Source of the DNA: Vibrio diazotrophicus
GTDB lineage: Bacteria > Pseudomonadota > Gammaproteobacteria > Enterobacterales > Vibrionaceae
Reading direction: 5' to 3'
Length of the DNA stretch: 64,000 nt
NCBI RefSeq assembly: GCF_038452265.1
Contig: NZ_CP151842.1
Span: 930,001 to 994,000, forward strand
Numbering within the stretch: position 1 is the stretch's first letter; every line of letters begins with the position of its first letter. Both the position numbers and the translations under genes were made by a program. This document shows positions 42,746-51,900 of this stretch, piece after piece. The notes under the pieces are model-generated. The model saw only the letters and a program-made list of their open reading frames with translations, was not told where the DNA came from and did not search any database.

Positions 42746-43387
42746 ATGTCTGATAATAATCAATGCGTCATCGTTGGTATCGCCGGCGCATCAGCTTCTG
42801 GTAAAAGTCTTATAGCCAGCACAATTTACAATGAACTGAGTGCGAAAGTTGGTGACCACCAAATAGGTGTGATTACGGAAGATTGCTATTACAAAGACCA
42901 AAGCCATCTGAGCATGGAAGAGCGTGTTAAAACGAATTACGATCACCCAAGTGCATTGGATCATGATTTACTGTGTGAACACTTAACACAGTTGATGAAC
43001 GGTCACGCTGTTGAAGTACCAGAGTATAGCTACACAGAGCATACTCGTACCGCTAACACCACCACAATGACACCTAAGAAAGTCATCATTTTAGAAGGTA
43101 TTCTGCTGCTGACTGACCCACGTCTACGTGAGCTTATGCAAGTAACGGTATTTATGGATACTCCATTAGATATCTGTTTGCTGCGCCGCGTGAAGCGTGA
43201 TGTAGAAGATCGTGGTCGCACAATGGATTCAGTGCTGAAGCAATATCAAAAAACGGTTCGTCCTATGTTCCTCCAGTTTATTGAACCGTCAAAACAATAT
43301 GCTGACATCATCGTACCTCGTGGCGGTAAAAACCGTATCGCGATCGATGTGTTAAAAGCACACATTGCGAAATTGCTAAAATCGTAA
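42746..43387 (+). CDS. udk: Uridine kinase
   Basis: Phosphorylates uridine and cytidine to UMP and CMP in pyrimidine salvage. It has 213 residues. The P-loop GASASGKS is at 14-21; VITEDCYYKDQSHLSMEER, YDHPSALDHDLL and VIILEGILLLTDPRLRELM follow in family order. It forms, with udp upstream, a small salvage neighbourhood, although each has its own promoter and terminator. Confidence 0.97.
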   Translation: MSDNNQCVIVGIAGASASGKSLIASTIYNELSAKVGDHQIGVITEDCYYKDQSHLSMEERVKTNYDHPSALDHDLLCEHLTQLMNGHAVEVPEYSYTEHTRTANTTTMTPKKVIILEGILLLTDPRLRELMQVTVFMDTPLDICLLRRVKRDVEDRGRTMDSVLKQYQKTVRPMFLQFIEPSKQYADIIVPRGGKNRIAIDVLKAHIAKLLKS

Positions 43388-43432
43388 TTTTGACTAATGC
43401 TTGGCATTAGCCGACTTTATTTTTTAACTGAA

Positions 43433-43462
43433 AAGTGGCACTTTAAGTGTCACTTTTTTTAT
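43433..43462 (+). terminator. Terminator of udk
   Basis: Stem AAGTGGCAC / GTGTCACTT with one G-U pair, TTTAA loop and a run of seven or more T. Confidence 0.9.
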
Positions 43463-43547
43463 ATCTATATCATTGATTAATTGATTAATTGATTGAAAAT
43501 CATCGGTTAATCGCAGGTGTTGATGTTTTCAAGCAAGGATTAAACAG

Positions 43548-45689
43548 ATGAAAAAACTGTTGCTCTTGGTTGCTGTACTTGTGGTCGTCGTTTTAGGCGC
43601 AGTTGCAGCACTTGTTTTATTCGTGAACCCAAACCAGTTCAAGCCTTTAATTGTTGAACAAACGAAGAAACAAACCGGATTAGATTTAATGATTGAAGGC
43701 GACATTGGCTGGAAATTCTTCCCTTCAATTGGCTTTGAAATTGGCAAAACCGAACTGAAAAACCCACAGGGATTCACTAACCCAAATATGTTCAAAGTGG
43801 ACAACGTTGGGGTGGATGTCTCCGTGATGCCTCTGTTGGATAAACAACTCGTTATTGGCAATGTTCAGCTTGATGGTGCTGAAATTTATTTAGAAACATT
43901 GAAAGATGGTCGAACGAATTTAGACAGTTTGACTAAAGCGAAAACCTCACAAGAAGTTGCTGACACTCAAGCACCAGCAGAAAGCAAAAGTCCCTCTCCA
44001 ACTCCAGAGCAAACCAGCGGTGTTCAGGATTGGACAATTCAACTGGCTGGCGTCACTGTCAACAATGCGTTGTTGAATATTCAGGATCGTAAAGCAGGAA
44101 CGCAAACCAAACTCTACGATGTTCAGTTAAAAGTGGATGAGTTCGAAGCAGAGAAGTGGACCTTAGTGAGCTTCGCTGCAAAAGGGCGCAATGAGCAGCA
44201 AAAAAACAATCCGCAGAACTTTGCAGCTTCAGGGAATGCAGAAGTCAAACTGTCGAGTGATTTTGCGCAATATGCGTTACGCAATATCAACGTGGACGCG
44301 AGCTTTAGCGACCAAGCAAACAACATTGAGTCTGCAAAGTTAGCGTTGGTAACATTCGATTTTGATAAGCCAAATGCGCTAGAGTTTTCTGTAAAAGGTA
44401 AAGCTGCAGATATGATGTTAGAGGCGAAAGGCTCTAGCTCACTGGTGGTGAATAAAGAGATCACAAAAGTAGCGGCAAACGGATTTACTCTGGAAGCAAA
44501 TCTGCAGGGCGCAGCTTTACCTCAGTCACCGATGAAGGTTGGCATGCAATCGGATATTGCTTTTGATATCAGCAAAAGCACGCTCAATGTTGTTCTTGCG
44601 AAGTTAACGGCTAACGCATTGCAGTTTGACGGTAAACTCGATGTGGCGTTGGCGGATATCCCGAAAGTAAGATTTAGCCTGCATAGCCCAGATATTGATG
44701 TAGATGCCTTCCTTGGTAACGAGAAAGCGGCTTCAGCAAGTTCTTCAGAAACGGCTTCTGAGAAACCAGTGTCGACAGAGACCAAACCCGCTAGTACAAG
44801 CAAACAAGAGGTGGAGCCGGATCTATCTGCACTGCAAACACTCGACGTTGCCGGCGACATCACTATTGATAAGCTAAAAGCGAACAATGCGAAAATGCAG
44901 AACGTGAAAGCGGATGTTGTCGTGAACCGAGGTTTGGTGACACTGAAATCTTTTACTGCCAACTTGTATCAAGGATCAGTATCAGCAACAGCCCTAGTGG
45001 ATACCAGAAAAACACCTGCCACTTATACGGTGAAGAAATCAGTTAAAGGTGTGAAGGTACAACCTATGCTGATGGATGTGCTTGATAACGATATGCTTGA
45101 AGGCACAGGTAATATAGAAGTTAACGCACAGGGTAAAAGCTTAACGCCTACAGGTATCCAAAAGAACCTTGTCGGTACAGTTGCAATCAACTTCGCCGAT
45201 GGCGCTGTTAATGGTATCAACGTTGCACACTTGTTACGTACTAACTACGCCAAAATAACGGGTGGAGATGTCACTGAAGCTGACCATGTTAAGAAAACCG
45301 ATTTCAGTGCGATGACAGCGACGCTCAAGCTTGATAAGGGTAATATCACGACCGATGATCTGCATATGCAGTCACCAGCTCTTCGCATCAGAGGGCAGGG
45401 TAAAGCGAACTACTTAGATGAAACGGTAGACTTTACACTCAGCACTTCAGTGGTGGGTTCGTTGAAAGGTCAAGGCGGTAAAGACGTTGATGAGCTGCGC
45501 GATGTGACTATTCCGGTCAACATCTCAGGTAAATGGTCTGAGCCTAAATACAAACTTGTGTTTGATGATGTACTCAAACAGAAAGCGAAAAAAGAAGTAG
45601 ATCGAGGTATCGAGAAATTGAGTGACAAGATCAAGGACGAAGATACTAAGAAAGCGGTTGATAGCTTACTGAAAGGTCTGTTTAACTAG
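43548..45689 (+). CDS. asmA: AsmA family outer-membrane assembly/lipid transport protein
   Basis: A large inner-membrane-anchored periplasmic protein of the AsmA family. These proteins form bridge-like grooves thought to move phospholipids toward the outer membrane. It has 713 residues with an N-terminal membrane helix (about 2-25, KLLLLVAVLVVVVLGAVAAL), an AsmA N-domain (FVNPNQFKPLIVEQTKKQTG, SIGFEIGKTELKNPQGF), a Ser/Thr/Glu-rich linker around 390-425, and the AsmA_2 C-domain (GTGNIEVNAQGKSLTPTGI). It is followed by its own terminator. Confidence 0.93.
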   Translation: MKKLLLLVAVLVVVVLGAVAALVLFVNPNQFKPLIVEQTKKQTGLDLMIEGDIGWKFFPSIGFEIGKTELKNPQGFTNPNMFKVDNVGVDVSVMPLLDKQLVIGNVQLDGAEIYLETLKDGRTNLDSLTKAKTSQEVADTQAPAESKSPSPTPEQTSGVQDWTIQLAGVTVNNALLNIQDRKAGTQTKLYDVQLKVDEFEAEKWTLVSFAAKGRNEQQKNNPQNFAASGNAEVKLSSDFAQYALRNINVDASFSDQANNIESAKLALVTFDFDKPNALEFSVKGKAADMMLEAKGSSSLVVNKEITKVAANGFTLEANLQGAALPQSPMKVGMQSDIAFDISKSTLNVVLAKLTANALQFDGKLDVALADIPKVRFSLHSPDIDVDAFLGNEKAASASSSETASEKPVSTETKPASTSKQEVEPDLSALQTLDVAGDITIDKLKANNAKMQNVKADVVVNRGLVTLKSFTANLYQGSVSATALVDTRKTPATYTVKKSVKGVKVQPMLMDVLDNDMLEGTGNIEVNAQGKSLTPTGIQKNLVGTVAINFADGAVNGINVAHLLRTNYAKITGGDVTEADHVKKTDFSAMTATLKLDKGNITTDDLHMQSPALRIRGQGKANYLDETVDFTLSTSVVGSLKGQGGKDVDELRDVTIPVNISGKWSEPKYKLVFDDVLKQKAKKEVDRGIEKLSDKIKDEDTKKAVDSLLKGLFN

Positions 45690-45710
45690 CTTGATTCCTC
45701 TAATAAACAA

Positions 45711-45748
45711 AAAAGCGAGTGGGTGTAATCTCCGCTCGCTTTCTTTTT
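45711..45748. terminator. Terminator between asmA and btuR
   Basis: Stem AAAGCGAG / CTCGCTTT with a 15-nt loop, a CTTTTT tail on the plus strand and an A run before it for the convergent btuR. Confidence 0.8.
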
Positions 45749-45775
45749 ATGATGAAAATGACTTCAACTAGATAT

Positions 45776-46381
45776 TTACCAGTCGATACCTTGCAGAGCT
45801 TTAACTCCTGCTTCAAATGCGTGCTTGGTATTTTTGACTTCGGAAACGGTGTCGGCCATTTCAATTAAGGTTCGGTGTGCTGCGCGGCCAGTAATAATGA
45901 CAGACTGCATATGTGGACGCTGGCTTAGTGCTTCAACCACTTCGTCTAACTCAATGTAGCCGTAGTTGACCATGTAAGTCAGTTCGTCGAATAAAATGAC
46001 ATCGATAGATTCATCTTTCAGCATTCGCTTACACTCTTGCCAAACAAGTTGCGCCGCAGCTGTGTCGCTTTCTTTATTCTGAGTATCCCAAGTGAACCCA
46101 GTCGCCATAACTTGGAATTCAACGCCTAACTTTTCAAGCAAGTTTCGTTCGCCATTATCCCAAGTTCCTTTAATGAACTGGGCTACGGCACATTTTTTGT
46201 TGTGTCCAACGGCGCGGGCAATAGTGCCAAAACCGGACGTAGACTTACCCTTACCATTACCAGTAATAACCAACAATAACCCCTTCACTTCCTGAGCGGC
46301 TGCGACTCGAGCATCTACCTGTTCTTTTACTTTTTGCTGGCGAGCTTTGTGGCGCTCTTGTTTAACGTCATCATTGGACAT
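45776..46381 (-). CDS. btuR: Corrinoid adenosyltransferase (CobO/BtuR)
   Basis: Adds the 5'-deoxyadenosyl group to cob(I)alamin to make coenzyme B12. The ATG at 46379-46381 gives 201 residues and has AAAAGGAATT upstream. A longer start would run into the divergent phosphatase gene. The P-loop is GNGKGKST (41-48), and DVILFDELTYMVNYGY and VIITGRAAHRTLIEMADTV follow as in CobA/BtuR. No other cobalamin genes are nearby. Confidence 0.96.
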   Translation of the reverse strand: MSNDDVKQERHKARQQKVKEQVDARVAAAQEVKGLLLVITGNGKGKSTSGFGTIARAVGHNKKCAVAQFIKGTWDNGERNLLEKLGVEFQVMATGFTWDTQNKESDTAAAQLVWQECKRMLKDESIDVILFDELTYMVNYGYIELDEVVEALSQRPHMQSVIITGRAAHRTLIEMADTVSEVKNTKHAFEAGVKALQGIDW

Positions 46382-46466
46382 GACAATTCCTTTTTCAATC
46401 TGATTATTGTGACTATGATAACTTAATGAAGCGTTGGCAAACACAGATCAAAAACAAGGAATTACA

Positions 46467-46934
46467 ATGACAAAAATTTTAGTGGTTTGCATGGGGAATA
46501 TTTGTCGTTCACCAACCGGAGAAGCTGTCTTAAGAAGTAAGGCAGAGCAATTAGGTATCGATGTTGAAGTGGATTCAGCAGGCACGATTGGTTATCACCA
46601 AGGTGCGTTACCTGATAAGCGAGCGAGAGCCGCTGGAGAGCGGAGAGGTTATTCATTTTCTGGGATGTTAGCTCGCAAAGTAACAAAAAGAGATTTTGAG
46701 GATTTTGACTACATATTGGCAGCCGATCATGAGAATTTGGAAGATCTTATGCTCATGTGTCCAAAGCAATTGCAGTACAAGTTGTCGTTATTCTTGAGCC
46801 ACGGAGAATCGAACTATGAAGAGATTCCCGATCCGTATTACGGCGGAGATCAAGGCTTTGAGTTGGTATTGGATTTAGTAGAAGAAGCCAGTGAACAGTT
46901 TCTATTGTTCCTAAAAGAAAGAGGCCAGTGGTAA
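46467..46934 (+). CDS. Low-molecular-weight protein-tyrosine phosphatase
   Basis: Cytoplasmic phosphatase of the LMW-PTP family. The ATG at 46467, with AAGGA at 46456-46460, gives 155 residues. The active-site P-loop is C8-MGNIC-R14-S, and the general acid is D122 in IPDPYYGGDQGF. Many bacterial members act on exopolysaccharide tyrosine kinases, but no such kinase is nearby, so this one may serve general stress or amino-acid-phosphate roles. It is divergent from btuR. Confidence 0.94.
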   Translation: MTKILVVCMGNICRSPTGEAVLRSKAEQLGIDVEVDSAGTIGYHQGALPDKRARAAGERRGYSFSGMLARKVTKRDFEDFDYILAADHENLEDLMLMCPKQLQYKLSLFLSHGESNYEEIPDPYYGGDQGFELVLDLVEEASEQFLLFLKERGQW

Positions 46935-46944
46935 GCACTGGCCT
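46910..46944 (-). terminator. Terminator of the first fadL gene
   Basis: Stem AGGCCAGTG / CACTGGCCT (46922-46930, 46936-46944) with a 5-nt loop. On the minus strand it is followed by CTTTCTTTT. It overlaps the stop codon of the convergent phosphatase gene. Confidence 0.75.
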
Positions 46945-46981
46945 AATTAAGTAAGCAAATAGCTCCTAGAAACAATAGCTT

Positions 46982-48262
46982 TTAGAAACGGTAGCTCGCT
47001 TGAACACCTAGCAACCAAACACTACCAGTAGTTTGACCTGTGAATTGTCCACCTACTTTCTGAGCTGAGTTATCTGACTCATAACCACGAGATTCTTTGA
47101 TTGAAGCATCTTTAGCTACGATATAAGTAAAGCCCGCATCAACAGTGAACTGTTCGGTAACGTCGTAGCCAGCACCAATGCTTAACCAGATACGGTCCGT
47201 TTCTGGAATCGTAATAGTTCGGTTTTGGTCATTAACCGCGCCCATGTCGTAAGCCACACCGCTACGTAGAGCAAGCTTTGAATCTAACTGGTAAGTCGCG
47301 CCGAGAGCGAAACGGTAGTTATCTTCCCAGTTTTCCTCTTTAACCATAACAGTTTTAAGTTTGTCTAACTGTGCTTCAAGTTTTTCAAAGCTGCTCCAGT
47401 CAGTCCAGTTGATACTGCCGTGTAAGGCAATTTTATCTGTTACTTGGTGGAAGCTGGCAATTTCGGCTGTTGCAGGCATGGTAAGAACCATGTATCCCTT
47501 ATCATTGAATACAGTTGTGCCAGTGAAAATTTTTGCTGTACCAGAGAGCTTAAGATCCACTTCTGATTTATAGGTTAAACCAACGCGGTTACTCGGGTTG
47601 ATTTGCCATGCAGCACCAGCTTGCCAGCCCCATGCGGTATCTTCACCTTCCATATATTTTAGAGTGGTGCCTTGGGGTAAAGAGTAGGCATTACTTGTAG
47701 GAGCTTTCGCACCGAAGTGACCTTCGCCGATAACGTAACGAACACCACCACCGATGCTGACAGCGTCAGTCAGTTGATAACCAAGGTTGGCATTCGCTTC
47801 CATGGTTTTTACCATCGCTTCATCACCGAAGTGACTGGCTGCGAAGTTAGAACCGAGTTCAGTCTCCATACCATAGTTTGTGCCTAGAGCAAGGCCGGCA
47901 ACTAACTTGTCATTGATTTGGTGAGAAAGATAAAAGTTAGGAATAACAGCATCGTTCGCGTAATCATTCGATTCAACACGTGTCGTTGTGTTGTTAAAAG
48001 ACACATCACCATGTACATCAACATTTGGGTTTACATAAATAGCGCCCGTTGAAACTTGAGTACCCTTTAGGTAAGTAAGCATTGCAGGGTTGCGCCATTG
48101 TGCGCTGGCATTATCTGCCATAGCGGCTTCACCTGCGTAGGCGCGGCCTAGGCCAGTTGCCGAGTATTCGGCAAGTTGAAAACCTGCAGCATGAGAAAGA
48201 GTTGGTACGCTAGCCAAACTAGCAGCCACCGCTAGAGTAAGGAGAGTCTTATTTGTTTTCAT
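46982..48262 (-). CDS. fadL: FadL-family outer membrane fatty acid transporter (copy 1)
   Basis: Outer-membrane beta-barrel that admits long-chain fatty acids. From the ATG at 48260-48262 it has 426 residues with a signal peptide (about 1-24, ending TLSHA). The FadL N-terminal hatch sequence AGFQLAEYSATGLGRAYAGE and NASAQWRNPAML follow directly. The barrel ends in the aromatic YRF typical for outer-membrane insertion. A longer start would put 38 extra residues before the signal peptide and is rejected. A second fadL lies about 300 bp upstream; such pairs are usual in vibrios. Confidence 0.95.
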   Translation of the reverse strand: MKTNKTLLTLAVAASLASVPTLSHAAGFQLAEYSATGLGRAYAGEAAMADNASAQWRNPAMLTYLKGTQVSTGAIYVNPNVDVHGDVSFNNTTTRVESNDYANDAVIPNFYLSHQINDKLVAGLALGTNYGMETELGSNFAASHFGDEAMVKTMEANANLGYQLTDAVSIGGGVRYVIGEGHFGAKAPTSNAYSLPQGTTLKYMEGEDTAWGWQAGAAWQINPSNRVGLTYKSEVDLKLSGTAKIFTGTTVFNDKGYMVLTMPATAEIASFHQVTDKIALHGSINWTDWSSFEKLEAQLDKLKTVMVKEENWEDNYRFALGATYQLDSKLALRSGVAYDMGAVNDQNRTITIPETDRIWLSIGAGYDVTEQFTVDAGFTYIVAKDASIKESRGYESDNSAQKVGGQFTGQTTGSVWLLGVQASYRF

Positions 48263-48522
48263 TTTGATTTTATGTTCGCTGAAATTTGGAAAAACTGAAC
48301 GGTAAAGTCTAAGAACTAAAATCAGCCATGAAAAATGAAAACCAGCTTTTAATTGATATACAAAATAAAATGCCAAAATTTATGTTTATAAAAAACATCT
48401 GACTGCTTTGTTTTCTCCATGAATGTATTTTCAGCGTACACGTGTAGGGGTTAAGGAGGGTTTTAAGACACAGCTGTGCGCTTAAAATAAAAAAGTTTAT
48501 TCGGAAAGATGTAAAAAGGGCT

Positions 48523-48549
48523 GGTAAACCAGCCCTTTAGCGATTGTGT
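48523..48549 (-). terminator. Terminator of the second fadL gene
   Basis: Stem AAAGGGCTGG / CCAGCCCTTT with a TAAA loop. On the minus strand it is followed by a T5 run. It separates the two fadL genes, so they are expressed separately. Confidence 0.9.
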
Positions 48550-48565
48550 TGTTTCTAACTAAGAA

Positions 48566-49810
48566 TTAGAAAGAACGGCTGTATTGTAAGCCTACTAAGA
48601 TTGCATCAGCACGAGTAGTTGCGGATACACTTGTGCCTAAGCTAGCAACTGATTCGTTTACTTGTGTATCTTCACCAATTAGGTAGGTGAAGCCAAAGTC
48701 AACGTTTGATGCTTGGTCAATTTCGTAAGTGAAACCAGCAGATAACCACTGACGATCAGAATCTGGCACTGAGATTGACGTTAGCTTATCTTGTGCACTT
48801 GTGTCATACATATAACCTGCGCGAAGCGTCCAGTCTTTGTTCAAGTAGTATGTGCCACCCAGAGAATAGTGCCAGCCATCTTGCCATTGATACTGTTTAT
48901 CATATGACGTACCAACAAGTGAGTTTTGAAGATTACGCATTTCAATTTTATCGAATGCACTCCAGCCAATCCATTGCACACTGTAATGAACGGCAAAAGA
49001 TGTATCTTCAATCTTGTGGAAACCAGAGAACTCTGCAATATCAGGCAATGGAAGAGTAATTTCTTGACCTTTGTCGTCTTTTGCTGTGAATTCAGGGCTG
49101 TAGTGGTAGCCAAAACCAAAGCGGTTGTTTTCATCTAGTTCGTAAACTGTACCTAAATTGAAACCGACAGCCCAACCGTCAGCTTTATCAACGTTTACAA
49201 GCGGAGTCCCTTGCTTGACTGTGTTACTTGTTTTTAGAGCAATCAGTGCACTAGTAGAGCGTTTGAATGTTCCTTGGCCGTAGATAAGATCTAAGCCAGC
49301 GCCAAAGCTAAGTTGTTCAGTTAAACGGTACGAACCAGCTAGGCCGAAGTTAAAGCTTTTAACATCAGTTAAGCCTCCATACTCAGATGCTGTGTAGTTA
49401 TCTGAGAACTCTGTTTTGGTACCAAAGTTAGTGTAAGCATTCACACCCCAAGCAAACTTGTCGTTTACCGGAACAACTAGGTGAATATTTGGAGCAATTG
49501 ATGTGCCGCCAACATCATCGGTATCATCAACAGATACTGCTCCTGCGTAGGTAGCATCTTTTACTTCGATCATGGTAGTAATCGACTCGAAACCTAGAGA
49601 AAGTTCCATTTTGTCGAATAGTGCCATCGCTGCAGGGTTACGCGCCATCACTGAAGCGTTATCTGCGATTACGGCATCACCAGCAAATGCACGGCCTAGG
49701 CCCGTTGCTGATTGAGCGTTGAGCTGGAAGCCAGCAGCCATTGCTTGCTGCGTAGCTAGTGTTACTGTTACTGCTAATAGTGAACGTTTAAACAGACGCG
49801 TCTTGTTCAT
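48566..49810 (-). CDS. fadL: FadL-family outer membrane fatty acid transporter (copy 2)
   Basis: A 414-residue paralogue of the neighbouring fadL. It has a signal peptide (about 1-25, ending QQAMA), then AGFQLNAQSATGLGRAFAGD and NASVMARNPAAMALFDKME. The end QYSRSF suits a barrel C-terminus. It shares the hatch motif with copy 1 but differs in most loops, so substrate range may differ. A FadR-like site lies upstream at 49897-49913, which would link it to the fatty-acid regulon together with fadIJ. Confidence 0.95.
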   Translation of the reverse strand: MNKTRLFKRSLLAVTVTLATQQAMAAGFQLNAQSATGLGRAFAGDAVIADNASVMARNPAAMALFDKMELSLGFESITTMIEVKDATYAGAVSVDDTDDVGGTSIAPNIHLVVPVNDKFAWGVNAYTNFGTKTEFSDNYTASEYGGLTDVKSFNFGLAGSYRLTEQLSFGAGLDLIYGQGTFKRSTSALIALKTSNTVKQGTPLVNVDKADGWAVGFNLGTVYELDENNRFGFGYHYSPEFTAKDDKGQEITLPLPDIAEFSGFHKIEDTSFAVHYSVQWIGWSAFDKIEMRNLQNSLVGTSYDKQYQWQDGWHYSLGGTYYLNKDWTLRAGYMYDTSAQDKLTSISVPDSDRQWLSAGFTYEIDQASNVDFGFTYLIGEDTQVNESVASLGTSVSATTRADAILVGLQYSRSF

Positions 49811-49896
49811 GTGTTTTTCCTTTTTTGTATAGCCTCTAGTGGGCTTTTTTGAGCAATTGCTCAGTTGGGGCTGATCCTAGTACCTAGTCTACAATA

Positions 49897-49913
49897 TAGA
49901 AATCCGACCATTG
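49897..49913 (-). promoter_or_regulatory. FadR-like site upstream of fadL copy 2
   Basis: Minus strand CAATGGTCGGATTTCTA matches the FadR consensus AACTGGTCGGACCTGTT at 11 of 17 positions, including the whole GGTCGGA core. It lies about 90 bp before the gene. Confidence 0.5.
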
Positions 49914-50000
49914 TCTAATTGGACGAGAAAATTGCAGAAATGGTGGATAACTGACATGAATTTGTAAGAAATAATGATTTATTAGAGTTTTAACTCTATT

Positions 50001-50038
50001 AAAAATGCAATAAGCCCACATTATTTGTGAGCTTATTG
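50001..50038 (-). terminator. Terminator of the sigma/anti-sigma operon
   Basis: Stem CAATAAGC...CACA / TGTG...GCTTATTG with small internal mismatches. On the minus strand it is followed by CATTTTT. Confidence 0.8.
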
Positions 50039-50052
50039 TTTATTCAGGTTGG

Positions 50053-50778
50053 CTATTTCTGAGGGCGAAGTAAAGGAAGAAGATTGTCTGCAATTTTACG
50101 TATGTTTTCGCCACTATTACCGACGATAATCAGACTTTTATCGCCGACTGACTCGACCATTCCGGACATTCCATCTTTATCAAAGTGTCCATTGATGTCG
50201 CTCTGAACACCTGCGAGAAACAAGGTAACTTTGCCACTATCGCCTTGGAAAACCATATGCAGAGCGTTAGATTTGCCAAATCCACAGTGATTTAGGTAAT
50301 AAACATGGTACGGGAAGTTCTCGGTAAACTTATAGGCAAAAGGTTGTAACTTTGCATTGATCTGTCTAGAGCTGACTTGTTCGTCAATGTTAGATACAAA
50401 GCCTTCTTCATCGACCACATGTTTAATGGCGATATCTACCAAACTTGCTTGTGCTGGTGGAACGATAAGTTTCCCCCAGTTGACCTGTCCTACGATTAAG
50501 CCAAATACAAAAGCGATAGATGCTGCCATTGCCATTGCTCTACGAGCAAAGTTAACGGTAGTGACATTATCATCCGCGTGTGAACTTTGATTGAACAAAA
50601 TTCTGTCGGCTAACCCTTCGGGCACATCAACTTTCATAGCATCAGCGATTTGTGCGTCGAGCTTTAACACATCATCTAAGAACTTTTGGTTAGCCTCTTT
50701 GGATAATGCACCAGCGTATTCGCTGTTTTTCTGTTTCGGTTCCGACATGACGCGGCGGCGAAATTCTAAATCATCCAT
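50053..50778 (-). CDS. DUF3379-type membrane protein, probable anti-sigma factor
   Basis: A 241-residue protein with a cytoplasmic N-terminus (MDDLEFRRRVMSEPKQKNSE), one membrane helix (about 80-100, AMAMAASIAFVFGLIVGQV) and a periplasmic C-terminal domain (about 105-240). The topology and the overlap with the upstream ECF sigma gene (start inside its last codons) indicate a membrane anti-sigma factor. The signal sensed is unknown. The neighbours fadL and fadIJ make lipid or envelope signals plausible, but this is inference. Confidence 0.8.
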   Translation of the reverse strand: MDDLEFRRRVMSEPKQKNSEYAGALSKEANQKFLDDVLKLDAQIADAMKVDVPEGLADRILFNQSSHADDNVTTVNFARRAMAMAASIAFVFGLIVGQVNWGKLIVPPAQASLVDIAIKHVVDEEGFVSNIDEQVSSRQINAKLQPFAYKFTENFPYHVYYLNHCGFGKSNALHMVFQGDSGKVTLFLAGVQSDINGHFDKDGMSGMVESVGDKSLIIVGNSGENIRKIADNLLPLLRPQK

Positions 50779-51334
50779 TTTGCTGCCCTCTAAAGTTTTC
50801 GGAAGAATCCAACATTTCTTTTAATTGATTACGAGCTCGGAAAAGACGAGTCATAACGGTATTTTGATTGAGTTCGAGAATCTCGCTTATCTCTTCACCG
50901 CTAAAACCGCCAATGATCTGTAAGAACAGCGGTTCGCGATACTCATCTTCCAATTTCATGATCTGTTTTTGCAACCATTCTCTCTGGTGGTGAGCATCGT
51001 CTGAAACCTTTGCTTCATTTCCGTGTGTCTCAATATCAACTAAATCAAACTGTTTGCGCTCAAAGCGGCGTGCATTCTCTCGCCTCAGTATGGTAATGAG
51101 CCAAGACTTAGCGGCTTTTTCATCTTGCAAGCTTTCGAGTGATTTCCAAGCTCGTAAGCAAGTTTCTTGCACCAAATCTTCGGCCACACTTTGGTCTTTG
51201 CATAACCAATAAGCGTAGCGATAGAGATCGGTGTGATAAGCACGCACAAGCGCTTCGTATTTTCTTTGTCTATCCATACCGTTATTGACCGGATGGTTAG
51301 CCGATTTCTTTCCAAATATTTTAATTATTGACAC
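50771..51334 (-). CDS. ECF-type RNA polymerase sigma factor
   Basis: Group IV sigma factor of about 187 residues. Region 2 is visible in ALVRAYHTDLYRYAYWLCKD and AEDLVQETCLRAWKSLESLQ, and region 4 in GGFSGEEISEILELNQNTVM with TRLFRARNQLKEML. The start is uncertain. I choose the GTG at 51332-51334 because it has GGAGA six bases upstream; the ATG at 51277 is an alternative 19 codons downstream with a poor ribosome binding site. The stop overlaps the anti-sigma start by 8 bp, showing coupling. No self-regulated -35/-10 was recognised. Confidence 0.88.
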   Translation of the reverse strand: MSIIKIFGKKSANHPVNNGMDRQRKYEALVRAYHTDLYRYAYWLCKDQSVAEDLVQETCLRAWKSLESLQDEKAAKSWLITILRRENARRFERKQFDLVDIETHGNEAKVSDDAHHQREWLQKQIMKLEDEYREPLFLQIIGGFSGEEISEILELNQNTVMTRLFRARNQLKEMLDSSENFRGQQNG

Positions 51335-51562
51335 TCGAGTCTCCGGTGGCTTCGTAGTGTGATATTTCAATTCATTCCAAATTCGAAACTAAGGTGAGCA
51401 CTTAGCAACTGAAATGGGTATTCAGGCTCTTTTGGGTAACGATGTTTTCGCATTGATGTGGAAAATTATGCTCAAAACAACTTTTCAGCGAAATTAATTT
51501 CGATCTGCTCAATAAATCACATTAAAATTGATCTATTTCAAAATCTGTTGCTCAGGAGCAGT

Positions 51563-51738
51563 TATAGTTGTTCACGTCATCTAGTTAGTCCTTGTGACTA
51601 GCATGTTGAGCAAGATGACACTTCCTTTTGAAGGCTGACTTTACTTTCTCCTAATCAGGAAACTGATTATTTTCAATTGGCGTAAGTTAATTGTTTTACT
51701 ATATATTCCGACCACACAGATTTGTGTGGTTTTTTTTT
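51563..51738 (+). ncRNA. Candidate structured small RNA upstream of fadI
   Basis: A strong terminator at 51711-51738 faces rightward, but no plus-strand gene precedes it. Between a -10-like TATAGT (51563-51568) and the terminator are several helices: GTCATCT / AGATGAC (51576-51582, 51613-51619), an inner AGTC / GACT, CTTC / GAAG at 51622-51633, AATCAG-GAAA-CTGATT at 51653-51668, and CAATT / AATTG. This suggests a transcript of about 165 nt. No good -35 was found and I do not recognise the RNA family. Confidence 0.5.
51711..51738 (+). terminator. Strong rightward terminator with no upstream gene
   Basis: Stem ACCACACA / TGTGTGGT with a GATT loop and a run of eight or more T. Confidence 0.9.
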
Positions 51739-51900
51739 GCTTTCAATTCCTCTTTTTGAAAATATTTATTTCCTTTCTTTCTTCAATCACTTCTCTCTCA
51801 ATCACCTTTAAATCATTCAAGACAAGCTGATATAAAGGTTAGCAGAGCTTAAGCAGGAATACTTGTTTCGCTGCTGATATCACGTTTTCTAAACGCTTGT

